The notes: generated by a model not told the origin, from the sequence alone. Numbered from the stretch's first letter, positions 6,916 through 14,121 are shown. The stretch is 15,040 nt of DNA from Nocardia sp. (GCA_013361595.1 JABFXT010000110.1:1-15040); one strand, 5' to 3'. Numbers and translations: made by a program.

Positions 6916-7165
6916 CGAACAGCCTCCACTCTGCCGGTCTGCCGTCACGAGTTCGCACCCGCCGGGTGGTCGGCGCGGAAGGGCCGACGACGACACCGCG
7001 GGATGCTAGCAGCGCGACGAATGGATCTCGGCCGTCGCGGCGGCGCTGTCCTGCCGCGGCGGTGCTGTCGAGATTCGAATCGTCGCGAGGCGAACTGTGG
7101 GAGGAGGTTCCGGGTTTCGCCCGCACCTCGGATTCGGGACCGACCGCCGGACAGTTCGACTGCCG
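6916..7165. other. Non-coding gap upstream of sulfurtransferase gene
   Basis: A 250-base stretch between two minus-strand genes. Apart from the ribosome binding site GGAGG just before the sulfurtransferase, I see no convincing gene, terminator or clean inverted repeat. It must hold the sulfurtransferase promoter unless transcription reads through from the gene at 7166-8167. Confidence 0.4.
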
Positions 7166-8167
7166 TCAGCGTCGACTCCCGCCGTCATGGACCCCGCCGC
7201 TGTCGTGGGCATGTCCTCGGGGCAGGATGACCCGTGCCACCAGGGCCCGGTGGTCCGCGCCGGGCAGGCCGGTCGTTTCCACTTCCACCGCGTATCCGCC
7301 GGCCACCAGAATGTGGTCGATTCCGACCAGCGGTGGCCACCGCTTATCGGTCGGGTAGGTGACCAGATGCCCCGCGCCCGCCTGCACAGCGGCGTCACCG
7401 AAACGACCGGACAGCAACGCGCGGTACTGCGCATGATCGTAGGTCGCGTTGAAATCGCCCCCGACGATCACCGGACGGTCCGTGGGCGACTGCTCGAGGA
7501 TCTCGCCCAGCCGCGACAGCTCATCGGCCCATACCCGCGTTCCGTACACCGGTGGTACGGGATGGAATGCGTACACGGTCACCGGCCCGATATCCGGGAT
7601 GGTCGCGGTGGCCGAGAGCTGGTTCAGCACGTATCCGTCGTATTCGACGGGGTCCGACAGCGGGTGGGCGCTCCAGATCCCGGTACCGGCCGCGGTTCTG
7701 CCGGGGGAGAGGTAGCGGTGGGGCAGTATCGCGTCGAGCCCGGCTCGGCCGAGCGCCTCGATCGCGGCGGGGGTGAGTTCGTCGACGGTCAGCAGCTCGA
7801 CCCGGCGAGTGCGCACCTCGTCCACCAGCGCCCGCGGATCGGCTCCGTCGAACAGGAGGTTGGCCTGCATCACCGTCACTGCCCGTCCGGTGTCCGCGGC
7901 GTCGTGGGACCGGTACAGGGGAAGCTGGGTCCAGACACCGACGGCCGCGACCAGCAGTGCCAGCACAGCACCGTTCCAGCGCCGTCCGGCGGCGAACGCG
8001 GCCGCGCCGACGAGGGCGGAACCCATCAGATACGGTGCGCCGGACGCGGCGAGAACCAGTAACCGCGCGGACGAACGGCTGAAATGCAGTCCGATCCCGG
8101 CCACTCCGGCGAGTGTCGCCGCTGCGGCGAGCATATCGGCGGCGATCCGGACCGGCTTCGAATTCAC
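7166..8167 (-). CDS. Membrane-anchored endonuclease/exonuclease/phosphatase-family protein
   Basis: A protein of about 333 residues. The N-terminal third holds three hydrophobic segments (about 8-26, 35-60 and 66-83). The rest is an EEP (DNase I-like) domain with its catalytic residues in order: Asn103 (QANLL), Glu130 (VDE), His202 (AFHPVPP), Asp238/Asn240 (GGDFNAT), Asp284-His285 (IDHILV) and Asp305-His306 (GADHRAL). It is a metal-dependent phosphodiesterase or phosphatase; the substrate (nucleic acid, lipid or inositol phosphate) is unknown. The topology would probably place the catalytic domain outside the membrane. The start is uncertain: GTG 8167 is chosen because it directly precedes the first hydrophobic segment; there is no strong ribosome binding site, and the frame is open up to 8272. 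Confidence 0.85.
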   Translation of the reverse strand: MNSKPVRIAADMLAAAATLAGVAGIGLHFSRSSARLLVLAASGAPYLMGSALVGAAAFAAGRRWNGAVLALLVAAVGVWTQLPLYRSHDAADTGRAVTVMQANLLFDGADPRALVDEVRTRRVELLTVDELTPAAIEALGRAGLDAILPHRYLSPGRTAAGTGIWSAHPLSDPVEYDGYVLNQLSATATIPDIGPVTVYAFHPVPPVYGTRVWADELSRLGEILEQSPTDRPVIVGGDFNATYDHAQYRALLSGRFGDAAVQAGAGHLVTYPTDKRWPPLVGIDHILVAGGYAVEVETTGLPGADHRALVARVILPRGHAHDSGGVHDGGSRR

Positions 8168-8382
8168 ATCCGCAAGCCAAGCACACGGGACGGCGGCGCC
8201 GATGTTCCCGCCGGCGCGGGAGTCGATCGGTCCCACCCGGCGACTGGGGCCCGGGGTCGCGACGTCCCGCAAATCGGCCGCCCCGCCGGACCTCGAAGGC
8301 GTGAAGAGCCTCGACCGTCGACCGGTTCAGCAGCGGTGGGGTGGAGTGAACGACCGGATGGAGATGGAGTGGGGCCCGGAAG

Positions 8383-8400
8383 CCGCCTGTGGTCAGGCGG
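8383..8400 (-). terminator. Hairpin at the TetR stop codon, candidate terminator
   Basis: On the minus strand CCGCCTG and CAGGCGG form a perfect 7-bp stem with a 4-base loop, and the TGA of the TetR gene at 8393-8986 lies across the end of the first arm and the loop. There is no T-run. It is placed to end the TetR transcript. The roughly 225 bases between it and the EEP gene show nothing else. Confidence 0.5.
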
Positions 8401-8986
8401 GTGGGATGAGCCCGGCGGCCAGTGCGCGGCCGAGGTGTAGCGGTTCCACCGTGTGCTCGAGTTTGGAGCCGGCCAGGGCGCCGTCGTAGATCAATTGGAT
8501 GCGGCGGGCCAGACCGGCGGCATCGGGGGCGCGGCGAGCCTCGAGCAGTTCGGTGAGTGCGTCCAGCATCCAGCGGCGGTGGGCGACCACGGGTGCGAGC
8601 GCCTCGTCCGGGAATTCCGTTGCGGCATTCGCATATTGGCAGCCACGGAAACCCCGGTCCGGGGCGGACGCGAGTGCGAGATCGAAGAAGGTGAGGATGC
8701 GGGCGGCCGGATCGGCGATCGCGGCGGTGGCCTCGTTCCAGCGGGCGCGATCGCGGTGATCCAGATGTTCCAGATAGGCGATGACCAGTGCGTCCTTGGA
8801 ACCGTAGCTGGAGTACAGACTCGCCCTCGCCACCCCGGATTCGGCCAGGATCCGGTCGATGCCGATCGCGCGGATACCGTGCCGGGCGAACAGGGTGGTC
8901 GCGGTATCGAGCAGGCGCCGCGCCGGCGCCGGTTTGCCGCGCCGCTCGGCGGATGCCGGCGCCGCGGACTCCGTTGTTGTGGCCAC
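8393..8986 (-). CDS. TetR-family regulator divergent from the sulfur-type operon
   Basis: A 197-residue TetR-type repressor. After a basic, low-complexity N-terminus the HTH is at about residues 42-61 (GIDRILAESGVARASLYSSYGSKDALV). The YSSYGSKDALV segment marks a widespread actinobacterial subgroup. The rest is a helical ligand domain with RGFRGCQYANAATEFPD in the middle; Cys in this RGC-type motif is common in the subgroup. The start is GTG at 8986; an ATG a little upstream is in another frame. An 18-bp palindrome lies 26 bases before the start and overlaps the -35 of the divergent operon, so it probably represses both itself and the operon. The ligand is unknown, possibly a sulfur compound imported by the operon. 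Confidence 0.9.
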   Translation of the reverse strand: MATTTESAAPASAERRGKPAPARRLLDTATTLFARHGIRAIGIDRILAESGVARASLYSSYGSKDALVIAYLEHLDHRDRARWNEATAAIADPAARILTFFDLALASAPDRGFRGCQYANAATEFPDEALAPVVAHRRWMLDALTELLEARRAPDAAGLARRIQLIYDGALAGSKLEHTVEPLHLGRALAAGLIPPA

Positions 8987-9011
8987 CTGTCCACCATAAC
9001 CATTTCCCGAT

Positions 9012-9029
9012 ATAGACAGATCGGTCTAT
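9012..9029. promoter_or_regulatory. 18-bp palindrome, TetR operator over the -35 element
   Basis: ATAGAC (9012-9017) and GTCTAT (9024-9029) are perfect inverted arms. The centre AGATCG is symmetric around GATC except for one base pair. Size and symmetry suit a TetR dimer, and the site sits between the TetR gene and the operon, overlapping the proposed -35 at 9013-9018. Binding by the neighbouring TetR is inferred. Confidence 0.7.
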
Positions 9030-9048
9030 CTATGGATAGTCTGTATCC
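9013..9048 (+). promoter_or_regulatory. Candidate promoter for a leaderless operon transcript
   Basis: TAGACA (9013-9018) is a plausible -35. After 18 bases, TAGTCT (9037-9042) fits the actinobacterial -10 pattern TAnnnT. Six bases follow before the GTG of the leader peptide at 9049, so transcription could start at the GTG itself, giving a leaderless message. A second inverted repeat GGATA-N5-TATCC (9034-9048) covers the -10 to start region. Confidence 0.55.
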
Positions 9049-9129
9049 GTGATCCGCAGCAATCTGACTCGCCGCCTGCACGTGGACCTCGTGCGCGTGG
9101 CCAATGCTGCCTGTCGTCACCGGCGCTGA
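9049..9129 (+). CDS. Sulfur-responsive type leader peptide (26 aa)
   Basis: A 26-codon open frame starting GTG and ending TGA. The peptide reads MIRSNLTRRLHVDL followed by VRVANAACRHRR. The pattern LTRRLHVDLxRVxxxxCR matches the short leader peptides seen before sulfate, cysteine and organosulfur genes in streptomycetes, nocardiae and mycobacteria. There is a single Cys codon (TGT, 9112-9114) near the end. In mycobacteria, cysteine-rich leaderless small frames have been shown to work as cysteine-responsive attenuators; extending this mechanism to a peptide with one Cys is inference. There is no ribosome binding site, in agreement with the leaderless start. It lies about 100 bases before the DUF4242 gene and is the strongest clue that the operon serves sulfur acquisition. 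Confidence 0.75.
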   Translation: MIRSNLTRRLHVDLVRVANAACRHRR

Positions 9130-9171
9130 TTCGGCTCCCCGCACCGCGTAGCGATCCGTTCGCGTATTCCC

Positions 9172-9189
9172 CGGCCGCCGTGGCGGCCG
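9172..9189 (+). promoter_or_regulatory. Strong GC hairpin between leader peptide and first operon gene
   Basis: CGGCCGCC (9172-9179) and GGCGGCCG (9182-9189) are perfect 8-bp inverted arms with a very small loop. The hairpin lies 42 bases after the leader-peptide stop and 40 bases before the ATG of the DUF4242 gene. There is no T-run, so it could be a factor-assisted attenuator or part of an alternative fold that responds to ribosome position on the leader peptide. No clear competing antiterminator was found by eye. Confidence 0.45.
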
Positions 9190-9229
9190 CGCACTCTCGC
9201 AGATCCCACCCCTTGGAAGGCGGCTGCCC

Positions 9230-9751
9230 ATGTCCCTTTACCTGTACGAACTCGTGCCCGCCGGCGCTGCCGCCCGCACCATCGAGGAATTCGGCGCGCG
9301 AGCCGAAAAAGAAGGCGGAGTGCTGATCGAAGCCCAGGTCACCACCGGTGCGACCCGGGTCTTCGCGATCACCGAATTCGCGGACTGTCGCGCTCCCGCG
9401 CTCCCGGCACCGGATCTGCTCGCCGAGACCGTCGACGGCCCGCACGAAGTCCGTCTGGTGGGCGCCGATCTGGCCGCGATCAAAGCCGCCCGGCCGGGTG
9501 CCGGGTATCTCGTGGAATGGGATATCCCCGCCGAGATCGATATGGACACCTATCTGGCCCGCAAGAAGGCCAACGCTCCCAAATACGCCGATGTACCCGA
9601 GGTGAGCTTCCTGCGCACCTATGTTCGCGAGGACACGGCCAAATGCCTGTGTTTCTACGACGCACCCGACGAGGCCGCGGTGCGCCGTGCCCGCGACGCG
9701 GTGAACACACCCGTCGACCGGCTGCACGAACTCGCGGATCCACGGATATGA
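9230..9751 (+). CDS. DUF4242-domain protein, first structural gene of the operon
   Basis: A 173-residue soluble protein. The C-terminal half (about 93-170) is a DUF4242 domain: YLVEWDIP near its start, then SFLRTYVREDTAKCLCFYDAPDEAAVRRARDAVNTPVDRLHEL. The family includes SCO4226, a ferredoxin-fold protein reported to bind nickel. Here Cys139, Cys141 and His166 are candidate ligands. The N-terminal half (MSLYLYELV..., about 1-85) looks like a more divergent ferredoxin-like unit. The ATG at 9230 has GGAAGG about nine bases upstream. Its ATGA overlap with the flavoprotein gene means translational coupling, so it probably works with that enzyme. Its exact function is unknown. Confidence 0.85.
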   Translation: MSLYLYELVPAGAAARTIEEFGARAEKEGGVLIEAQVTTGATRVFAITEFADCRAPALPAPDLLAETVDGPHEVRLVGADLAAIKAARPGAGYLVEWDIPAEIDMDTYLARKKANAPKYADVPEVSFLRTYVREDTAKCLCFYDAPDEAAVRRARDAVNTPVDRLHELADPRI

Positions 9752-10779
9752 CCGCCACCTCTGTCTCCGGGAGCACGGTCGCCGAATTCGTCCGGGCCCG
9801 TGCCGCCGACCTCGACGCGGGCCGCACCGACACCCGTACCGATATCGCCGAGATCGGCGGCCGCGGCCTGCTCGCCGCCGGGCTCGGCGGTTCCGATATC
9901 CGCGAGATCGCCGGTGTCGTCGAGCAGGTAGCGGCCGAAAGCCTCGCGGCCGGGTTCTCGCTGTGGGCCCAGCGGATGGCGCTCGAATATATCCGGCGCG
10001 CACCGGTTCCGGTGCGCGAGCGTTATCTGGACGACCTGGCTTCCGGGCGGCAGGTCGGTGTCACCGCGATGGCGGCGGCACTCAAACATCTCGCGGGTCT
10101 GGGCGAGCTGCCACTACGCGCAGCCGAGGAGGCCGGGGACCGCGTTTCCGGACCTATCGCCTGGGCCTCAAACGTTTTCGAGGATTCGCTGATCGTATTT
10201 CCGTTCCGGGGCCGGGACGGCGACGGCCGGGTCGGGGTGGTGCGCGCCGACGCCGACGGCGTGGCCATCCGCTCGGCGCCGGAGCTGCTGGCACTGGGTG
10301 CGACGGCCTCGACCGCGTTGAGTTTCGACCGCGTCGAGGTGCGGGACGACCACTTGGTCACCGCCGAGCTACCCGCCTTCTGCGCGACGATCCGGCCGGT
10401 GTTCCTACTGTTGCAGACCGCGTTCTGCGCCGGGGTCGCCGGGACTTCGGTCCGTGAGGCGGAGGGCCGGCTGGCCGGGCTCGGCGCCCAGTTCCGGGAC
10501 GAATACGGCGCTCTCGCCGCACGGCATTCGTCGGTGCGGCAGCGTCTCCGGCAATACACCACCGACGCACCCGCGACCCCGCCCGCCGAGCTCATCCGCC
10601 TGCGCCTGGACGCGGCGCGCACCGCGGTCGACGCGACCCGCCTGGAATCCACCCTGCGCGGTGGCGCGGGCTACGCCCTGCACTGCGATACCAACCGGCG
10701 GTTCCGGGAAGCCGCCTTCCTCCCTGTTCAATCCCCTTCGGAAGGCCAATTGCGGTGGGAACTGTCGCAGTACGACTAG
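9748..10779 (+). CDS. Acyl-CoA-dehydrogenase-fold flavoprotein, putative sulfur-acquisition oxidoreductase
   Basis: A 343-residue protein with the acyl-CoA dehydrogenase/oxidase fold. Helical N-terminus, then GSDIREIAGVVEQVAAESLAAGFSLWAQ (about 48-75). Next is a middle beta domain with SGPIAWASNVFEDSLIVF (about 134-151) and the flavin-contact segment LLALGATASTALSFDRVEV (about 180-198). The helical C-terminus ends with LRGGAGYALHCDTNRRFREAAFLPVQSP. It is shorter than classical dehydrogenases (about 380-400). In sulfur-scavenging loci this fold also supplies FMNH2-dependent monooxygenases such as DszC and SfnC-type enzymes; the operon context favours such a role over fatty-acid oxidation, but no reductase is encoded nearby. 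The ATG overlaps the preceding stop (ATGA), and its end overlaps the ATPase gene by 25 bases. Confidence 0.82.
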   Translation: MTATSVSGSTVAEFVRARAADLDAGRTDTRTDIAEIGGRGLLAAGLGGSDIREIAGVVEQVAAESLAAGFSLWAQRMALEYIRRAPVPVRERYLDDLASGRQVGVTAMAAALKHLAGLGELPLRAAEEAGDRVSGPIAWASNVFEDSLIVFPFRGRDGDGRVGVVRADADGVAIRSAPELLALGATASTALSFDRVEVRDDHLVTAELPAFCATIRPVFLLLQTAFCAGVAGTSVREAEGRLAGLGAQFRDEYGALAARHSSVRQRLRQYTTDAPATPPAELIRLRLDAARTAVDATRLESTLRGGAGYALHCDTNRRFREAAFLPVQSPSEGQLRWELSQYD

Positions 10780-11486
10780 CGGGTGCCCGCAAGGTTTATC
10801 CGGGCCGCGCCGATCCGGTGCTCGACGGAGTCGATCTGCGGATCGGCGCGGGTGAGCTGCTCGTGGTGCTCGGTGCCAGCGGTAGTGGTAAATCGACCCT
10901 GCTGCGCGTGGTCGCCGGCCTGGACCGGCTCGACGGTGGCGAGATCAGCTGGGGCGAGGGGGAGACAGGAAACCCGGCCACCGGCATGGTATTCCAGCAA
11001 CCACTGCTCATGCCCTGGCTCACCGTGCGGGACAACGTCCGGTTCGGCGGCCGGTTCGCCAGGCACCGGGCCGGTTTCGACCCGGACCACGTGGACGGGC
11101 TGCTCGAGCACTTCGGCCTGGCGGGCCTCGCCGACCGCCGACCCGATCAGCTCTCCGGCGGGCAAGCGCAGCGCGTCGCGGTGATCCGGGCGGTGGCGGT
11201 GCGGCCGCGCCTGCTGCTGCTGGACGAACCGTTCAGTGCGCTGGACCCCGCGATCCGCGCCGATCTGCAGGACTGGCTGGCCGATCTGGTCCGGGAGATC
11301 GACTGCACAACAGTGCTGGTCACCCACGATATCGACGAAGCCCTCCGCCTCGGCGACCGGATCGTCCTCATCGGGTCGGGTGGAAAGGTCCGCGAGGAAT
11401 TCTGCGAGTTGGGTGGTTCCGCCGACCGGGACCGATTGCGGCAGCGCATCATCGACCGCTATCGCGATTCGGCGGTGACGCTGTGA
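10755..11486 (+). CDS. ABC importer ATPase, nitrate/sulfonate/taurine type
   Basis: A 243-residue ABC ATPase of the SsuB/TauB/NrtD group. Walker A GASGSGKST at 40-48, Q-loop in MVFQQPLLMPWLTVRDNV (about 78-95), signature LSGGQAQR at 133-140, Walker B LLLLDEP at 153-159, D-loop SALD, switch His191 in VTHDIDEA. PLLMPWLTV..NV is typical of this importer group. It powers uptake through the permease at 12634-13395. The GTG start at 10755 lies inside the end of the flavoprotein gene, with GGAAGG about nine bases upstream; no later in-frame start would leave an intact N-terminus, so the 25-base overlap is probably real. Its stop overlaps the next start (GTGA). Confidence 0.92.
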   Translation: MGTVAVRLAGARKVYPGRADPVLDGVDLRIGAGELLVVLGASGSGKSTLLRVVAGLDRLDGGEISWGEGETGNPATGMVFQQPLLMPWLTVRDNVRFGGRFARHRAGFDPDHVDGLLEHFGLAGLADRRPDQLSGGQAQRVAVIRAVAVRPRLLLLDEPFSALDPAIRADLQDWLADLVREIDCTTVLVTHDIDEALRLGDRIVLIGSGGKVREEFCELGGSADRDRLRQRIIDRYRDSAVTL

Positions 11487-12637
11487 GCGCTCTGCCGATA
11501 TCGCGGCGTGGATTGCTCTGTGGCTGCGCCGGACTCGTCGCGGCGGGCGGTATCGCAGGCTTGGCCGACCTCGGGCGGGCCGCGGCCCAGCGATCCGGTG
11601 CCGGTGGTGAGCGGCTCCGGATCGGCTATCTACCGATCACCGATGCCGCGCCGCTGCTCGTCGCCGACCGCGGCGCCGCGGCGGTGAGTCTCGCCGAACC
11701 GGTGCTGTTCCGCAGCTGGGCGGCGCTGGCCGAAGCCTTCCTCACCCGGCAGGTCGATATCGTGCACCTGCTCATGCCGATGGCCGTGCAGCTGCGGTTC
11801 GGACTCGGAGCTCCGGCGCGGGTGCTGGGGTGGAACCACACCAACGGCTCCGCATTGACGGTCGCACCCGGGATCACCGAGCTCGGGCAGCTGGCCGGGA
11901 CCCAGGTCGCGATCCCGTTCTGGTGGTCCATTCACAACATCGTGATCCAGCAGTTGCTGCGCGCGAACGGATTACGCCCGGTGATCCGCGGGACCGCCTC
12001 ACGTTCGGCGGGCACGGTGGAACTGGTCGTGATGAGCCCGTCGGATATGGTCCCGGCGCTGGCCAACGGGTCGATCAGCGCTTTCACCGTGGCCGACCCG
12101 TTCAATGCCGTCGCCGAACTGCGCGGGATCGGCCGAATCCACCGGTTCCTCGGCGACCTGTGGCGCGATCACGCCTGCTGCGCGGTGGTCGTGCACCAGG
12201 ACCTGCTGGACCGGCGTCCCGCCGCCGCGCAGGCGGTCGCGGACGCGGTCGTGGCAGCGCAGCTGCGCATCGGTGCCGACCGTCCGGCCGCCGCGAAACA
12301 GCTCGCGGGCGCCTACCTGCCGCAGCCGCTACCGGCCATCACCAAGGCACTGACCTACCCCGGTACGCTCCCGGTCCGCCATCCGGACTGGCAACCGCAG
12401 CGGATCGGATTCCAGCCCTTCCCCTTTCCGAGTTTCACCACCGCGCTGGTGGCAGCCATGCACGACACCGTCGTCGACGGCGATACGCGTTTCCTCGCCG
12501 CCCTGGACCCCGACCGGGTGCACGACGCACTGGTCGACGACCGCTTCGTTCGCGCCGCGCTCGCACACGCGGGCGGTCCGGCCGCCTTCGGCCTGCCCGA
12601 CCGGCTCATCCGCATCGAGGAGATCGACCCATCGTGA
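11483..12637 (+). CDS. ABC importer substrate-binding protein, Tat-exported, NrtA/SsuA-like
   Basis: A 384-residue periplasmic-type binding protein. The N-terminus carries a twin-arginine signal (ISRRGLL, Arg8-Arg9), a hydrophobic stretch (about 11-30) and a likely signal-peptidase site after the Ala-rich segment near residue 35. Two cysteines (13 and 15) sit too early to be a convincing lipobox. The mature protein begins LRIGYLPITDAAPLLVA, the characteristic start of NrtA/CmpA/SsuA-type proteins. WWSIHNIVIQQLLRANGL and VADPFNAVAELRGIGRIHRFLGDLWRDHACCAVVV continue the fold. The substrate is probably a small organic or inorganic sulfur anion, judged from the leader peptide and not from binding residues. 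GTG start overlaps the ATPase stop, and its own stop overlaps the permease start (GTGA). Confidence 0.88.
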   Translation: MSALPISRRGLLCGCAGLVAAGGIAGLADLGRAAAQRSGAGGERLRIGYLPITDAAPLLVADRGAAAVSLAEPVLFRSWAALAEAFLTRQVDIVHLLMPMAVQLRFGLGAPARVLGWNHTNGSALTVAPGITELGQLAGTQVAIPFWWSIHNIVIQQLLRANGLRPVIRGTASRSAGTVELVVMSPSDMVPALANGSISAFTVADPFNAVAELRGIGRIHRFLGDLWRDHACCAVVVHQDLLDRRPAAAQAVADAVVAAQLRIGADRPAAAKQLAGAYLPQPLPAITKALTYPGTLPVRHPDWQPQRIGFQPFPFPSFTTALVAAMHDTVVDGDTRFLAALDPDRVHDALVDDRFVRAALAHAGGPAAFGLPDRLIRIEEIDPS

Positions 12638-13395
12638 ACACCGTCGACACCCGGCCCCGGACCGCCGCCCGGCTGCCCCGCCTCGCCGCCGTCGCCGCCG
12701 CCCTGCTGGTGTGGTGGATACTCACCGACCTGGTAGCCGGGCCCGAATCGCTGCTGCGCGAATTCGGGCCACAGCACGTACCCGGCGCGGCCGGGGAACT
12801 GTTCGACCGAGGTGTACTGGTCCCGGATATCGCGGTCAGTATGTGGCGCCTGCTGGTGGGGTCGGTGATCGCGATCACCGTCGGTATCCCGCTCGGACTG
12901 CTGCTCGGGCTGCACGCCGCCACCGAACAGGCGGTGGCCCCGGTGGTGCAGTTCCTGCGGATGATCTCGCCCCTGTCCTGGGCGCCGATCGCGGTCGCGC
13001 TGTTCGGTATCGGGAATCAGCCGGTGATCTTCCTCGTCGCGGCGGCATCGGTCTGGCCTATCGTGCTGAACACGGCGGCGGGGGTCCGGGCGATCGATCC
13101 CGGACTGCTGCTGGTCGCGCGTTCGTTCGGGGCATCCCGGCGGGAGCAGCTCTCGGCGGTGATCCTGCCCGCGATTCGCGCCCAGGTGCAGACGGGTATC
13201 CGGATCGGTCTGGGTATCGCCTGGGTGGTTCTGGTTCCGGCGGAGATGCTGGGCGTGCGTTCCGGCCTCGGTTATCAGATCCTCAATGCGCGCGACCAGC
13301 TCGCCTACGACCAGGTGGTGGCGGTGATCGTGGTGATCGGAGTCATCGGCTACGCCCTGGACACGCTGTCCCGGGTGATCCTCGACCGCCGCTGA
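12634..13395 (+). CDS. ABC importer permease, SsuC/TauC-like
   Basis: A 253-residue inner-membrane permease with about six hydrophobic segments (about 16-36, 68-94, 113-126, 129-150, 188-206 and 226-245). The cytoplasmic EAA loop is at about 161-181 (LVARSFGASRREQLSAVILPA), the docking site for the ATPase. SPLSWAPIAVALFGIG and GLRAGLGY-like GVRSGLGYQILNARDQ are usual for SsuC/TauC permeases. It completes the importer with the two preceding genes. GTG start overlaps the previous stop; GAGGAG lies about 11 bases upstream. It is the last gene of the operon, 33 bases before the convergent TetR gene; no strong terminator is visible in that gap. Confidence 0.92.
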   Translation: MNTVDTRPRTAARLPRLAAVAAALLVWWILTDLVAGPESLLREFGPQHVPGAAGELFDRGVLVPDIAVSMWRLLVGSVIAITVGIPLGLLLGLHAATEQAVAPVVQFLRMISPLSWAPIAVALFGIGNQPVIFLVAAASVWPIVLNTAAGVRAIDPGLLLVARSFGASRREQLSAVILPAIRAQVQTGIRIGLGIAWVVLVPAEMLGVRSGLGYQILNARDQLAYDQVVAVIVVIGVIGYALDTLSRVILDRR

Positions 13396-13428
13396 CGGTC
13401 GCCCCGGCTCGCCTCGGGTCCGAGAGCT

Positions 13429-14022
13429 TCAGTCGGCGAAACCGGTCCCGGCGCGGCGGATCGCGGCGCGCATCGCGGTGGCGCGTTGGGCCGGTGGTGT
13501 GGAGACCGCGGCGGCGACGGCCGCGCCCAGGCAGGCACCGAGATGGGTGCCCAGCACCGGCCACAGCTCCGGGTCGGTGAACCGTTCCCGAAGGGATTCG
13601 AGCAAGCTGGTGTACGCGGATTGCAACCGCAGCATGAGGGACCCGGGGATGCCGCGCGCACTTCGCACGACATCGGCCCGCACATCGGCGAGTTCGTCGG
13701 AGCGATCGGTCGCCGTATCGAAGGCGTCGACCAGTGCCAGCGCCGCGGCCTGTACCGAATCCCACGGAGTCGCACCGGGTCCCAGCCGGTCGAGGGTGCC
13801 CACCGCGGACTGTATATGCGCTTCGAGGTGGTGGAAGAGGACATCTTCCTTGGCGGGGAAGTAGAGGAAGAAGGTCCGCCGGGAGACACCGGCCGCGTTC
13901 GCGATATCGGTGGCCGAGGTCGCGGTGAAACCGCGGTCGAGGAACAGGTCCGTCGCGGCCCTGATGATGGCCGCCCGGGTTTCCGCGCGCTTCCGGTCCC
14001 GCAGCCCTGTTGTCTCGCCCAT
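13429..14022 (-). CDS. TetR-family regulator of the divergent SDR gene
   Basis: A 197-residue TetR-type repressor. The basic N-terminus (LRDRKRAETRAAIIRAA) leads to the HTH at about residues 35-56 (TSATDIANAAGVSRRTFFLYFPAKED), a form common in actinobacterial TetRs. The C-terminal helical part has ELADVRADVVRSARGIPGSLMLRLQSAY and a small, Ala-rich last helix. The ATG at 14022 is the natural start. It is divergent from the short-chain dehydrogenase gene, and two tandem palindromes between them are the probable binding sites. The ligand is unknown, possibly a substrate of the SDR. Confidence 0.9.
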   Translation of the reverse strand: MGETTGLRDRKRAETRAAIIRAATDLFLDRGFTATSATDIANAAGVSRRTFFLYFPAKEDVLFHHLEAHIQSAVGTLDRLGPGATPWDSVQAAALALVDAFDTATDRSDELADVRADVVRSARGIPGSLMLRLQSAYTSLLESLRERFTDPELWPVLGTHLGACLGAAVAAAVSTPPAQRATAMRAAIRRAGTGFAD

Positions 14023-14053
14023 CCGAGCAGACTAACCCCTTGCGGAAGAAACG

Positions 14054-14081
14054 TGCACCAGTGCATACTTGCACCAGTGCA
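14054..14081. promoter_or_regulatory. Two tandem identical palindromes, TetR operators
   Basis: TGCACCAGTGCA occurs at 14054-14065 and again at 14070-14081. Each copy is a palindrome (TGCAC-CA-GTGCA), and the copies are separated by TACT, so their centres are 16 bp apart. They lie 32 bases before the TetR start and 40 bases before the SDR start. Two TetR dimers bound side by side, perhaps cooperatively, would fit; this is inferred. Confidence 0.75.
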
Positions 14082-14121
14082 AATCAGTCGGTCGCGAACC
14101 GGCGCCTACGAGGGAGAAGCG

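Noticed and set aside
11513..11527. Lipoprotein signal (Cys13/Cys15) in the binding protein
   Set aside because: The cysteines lie at the start of the hydrophobic stretch and the residue two before Cys15 is Cys, which does not fit a lipobox. A Tat signal with ordinary cleavage is more likely.
11830..12633. Upstream extension of the permease frame (521 residues in all)
   Set aside because: It overlaps the binding-protein gene in another frame. The GTG at 12634 overlaps the preceding stop as expected for a coupled operon.
13396..13428. Terminator between permease and the convergent TetR
   Set aside because: Only a mismatched CCCCGG/CCTCGGG pairing is seen, too weak to call.
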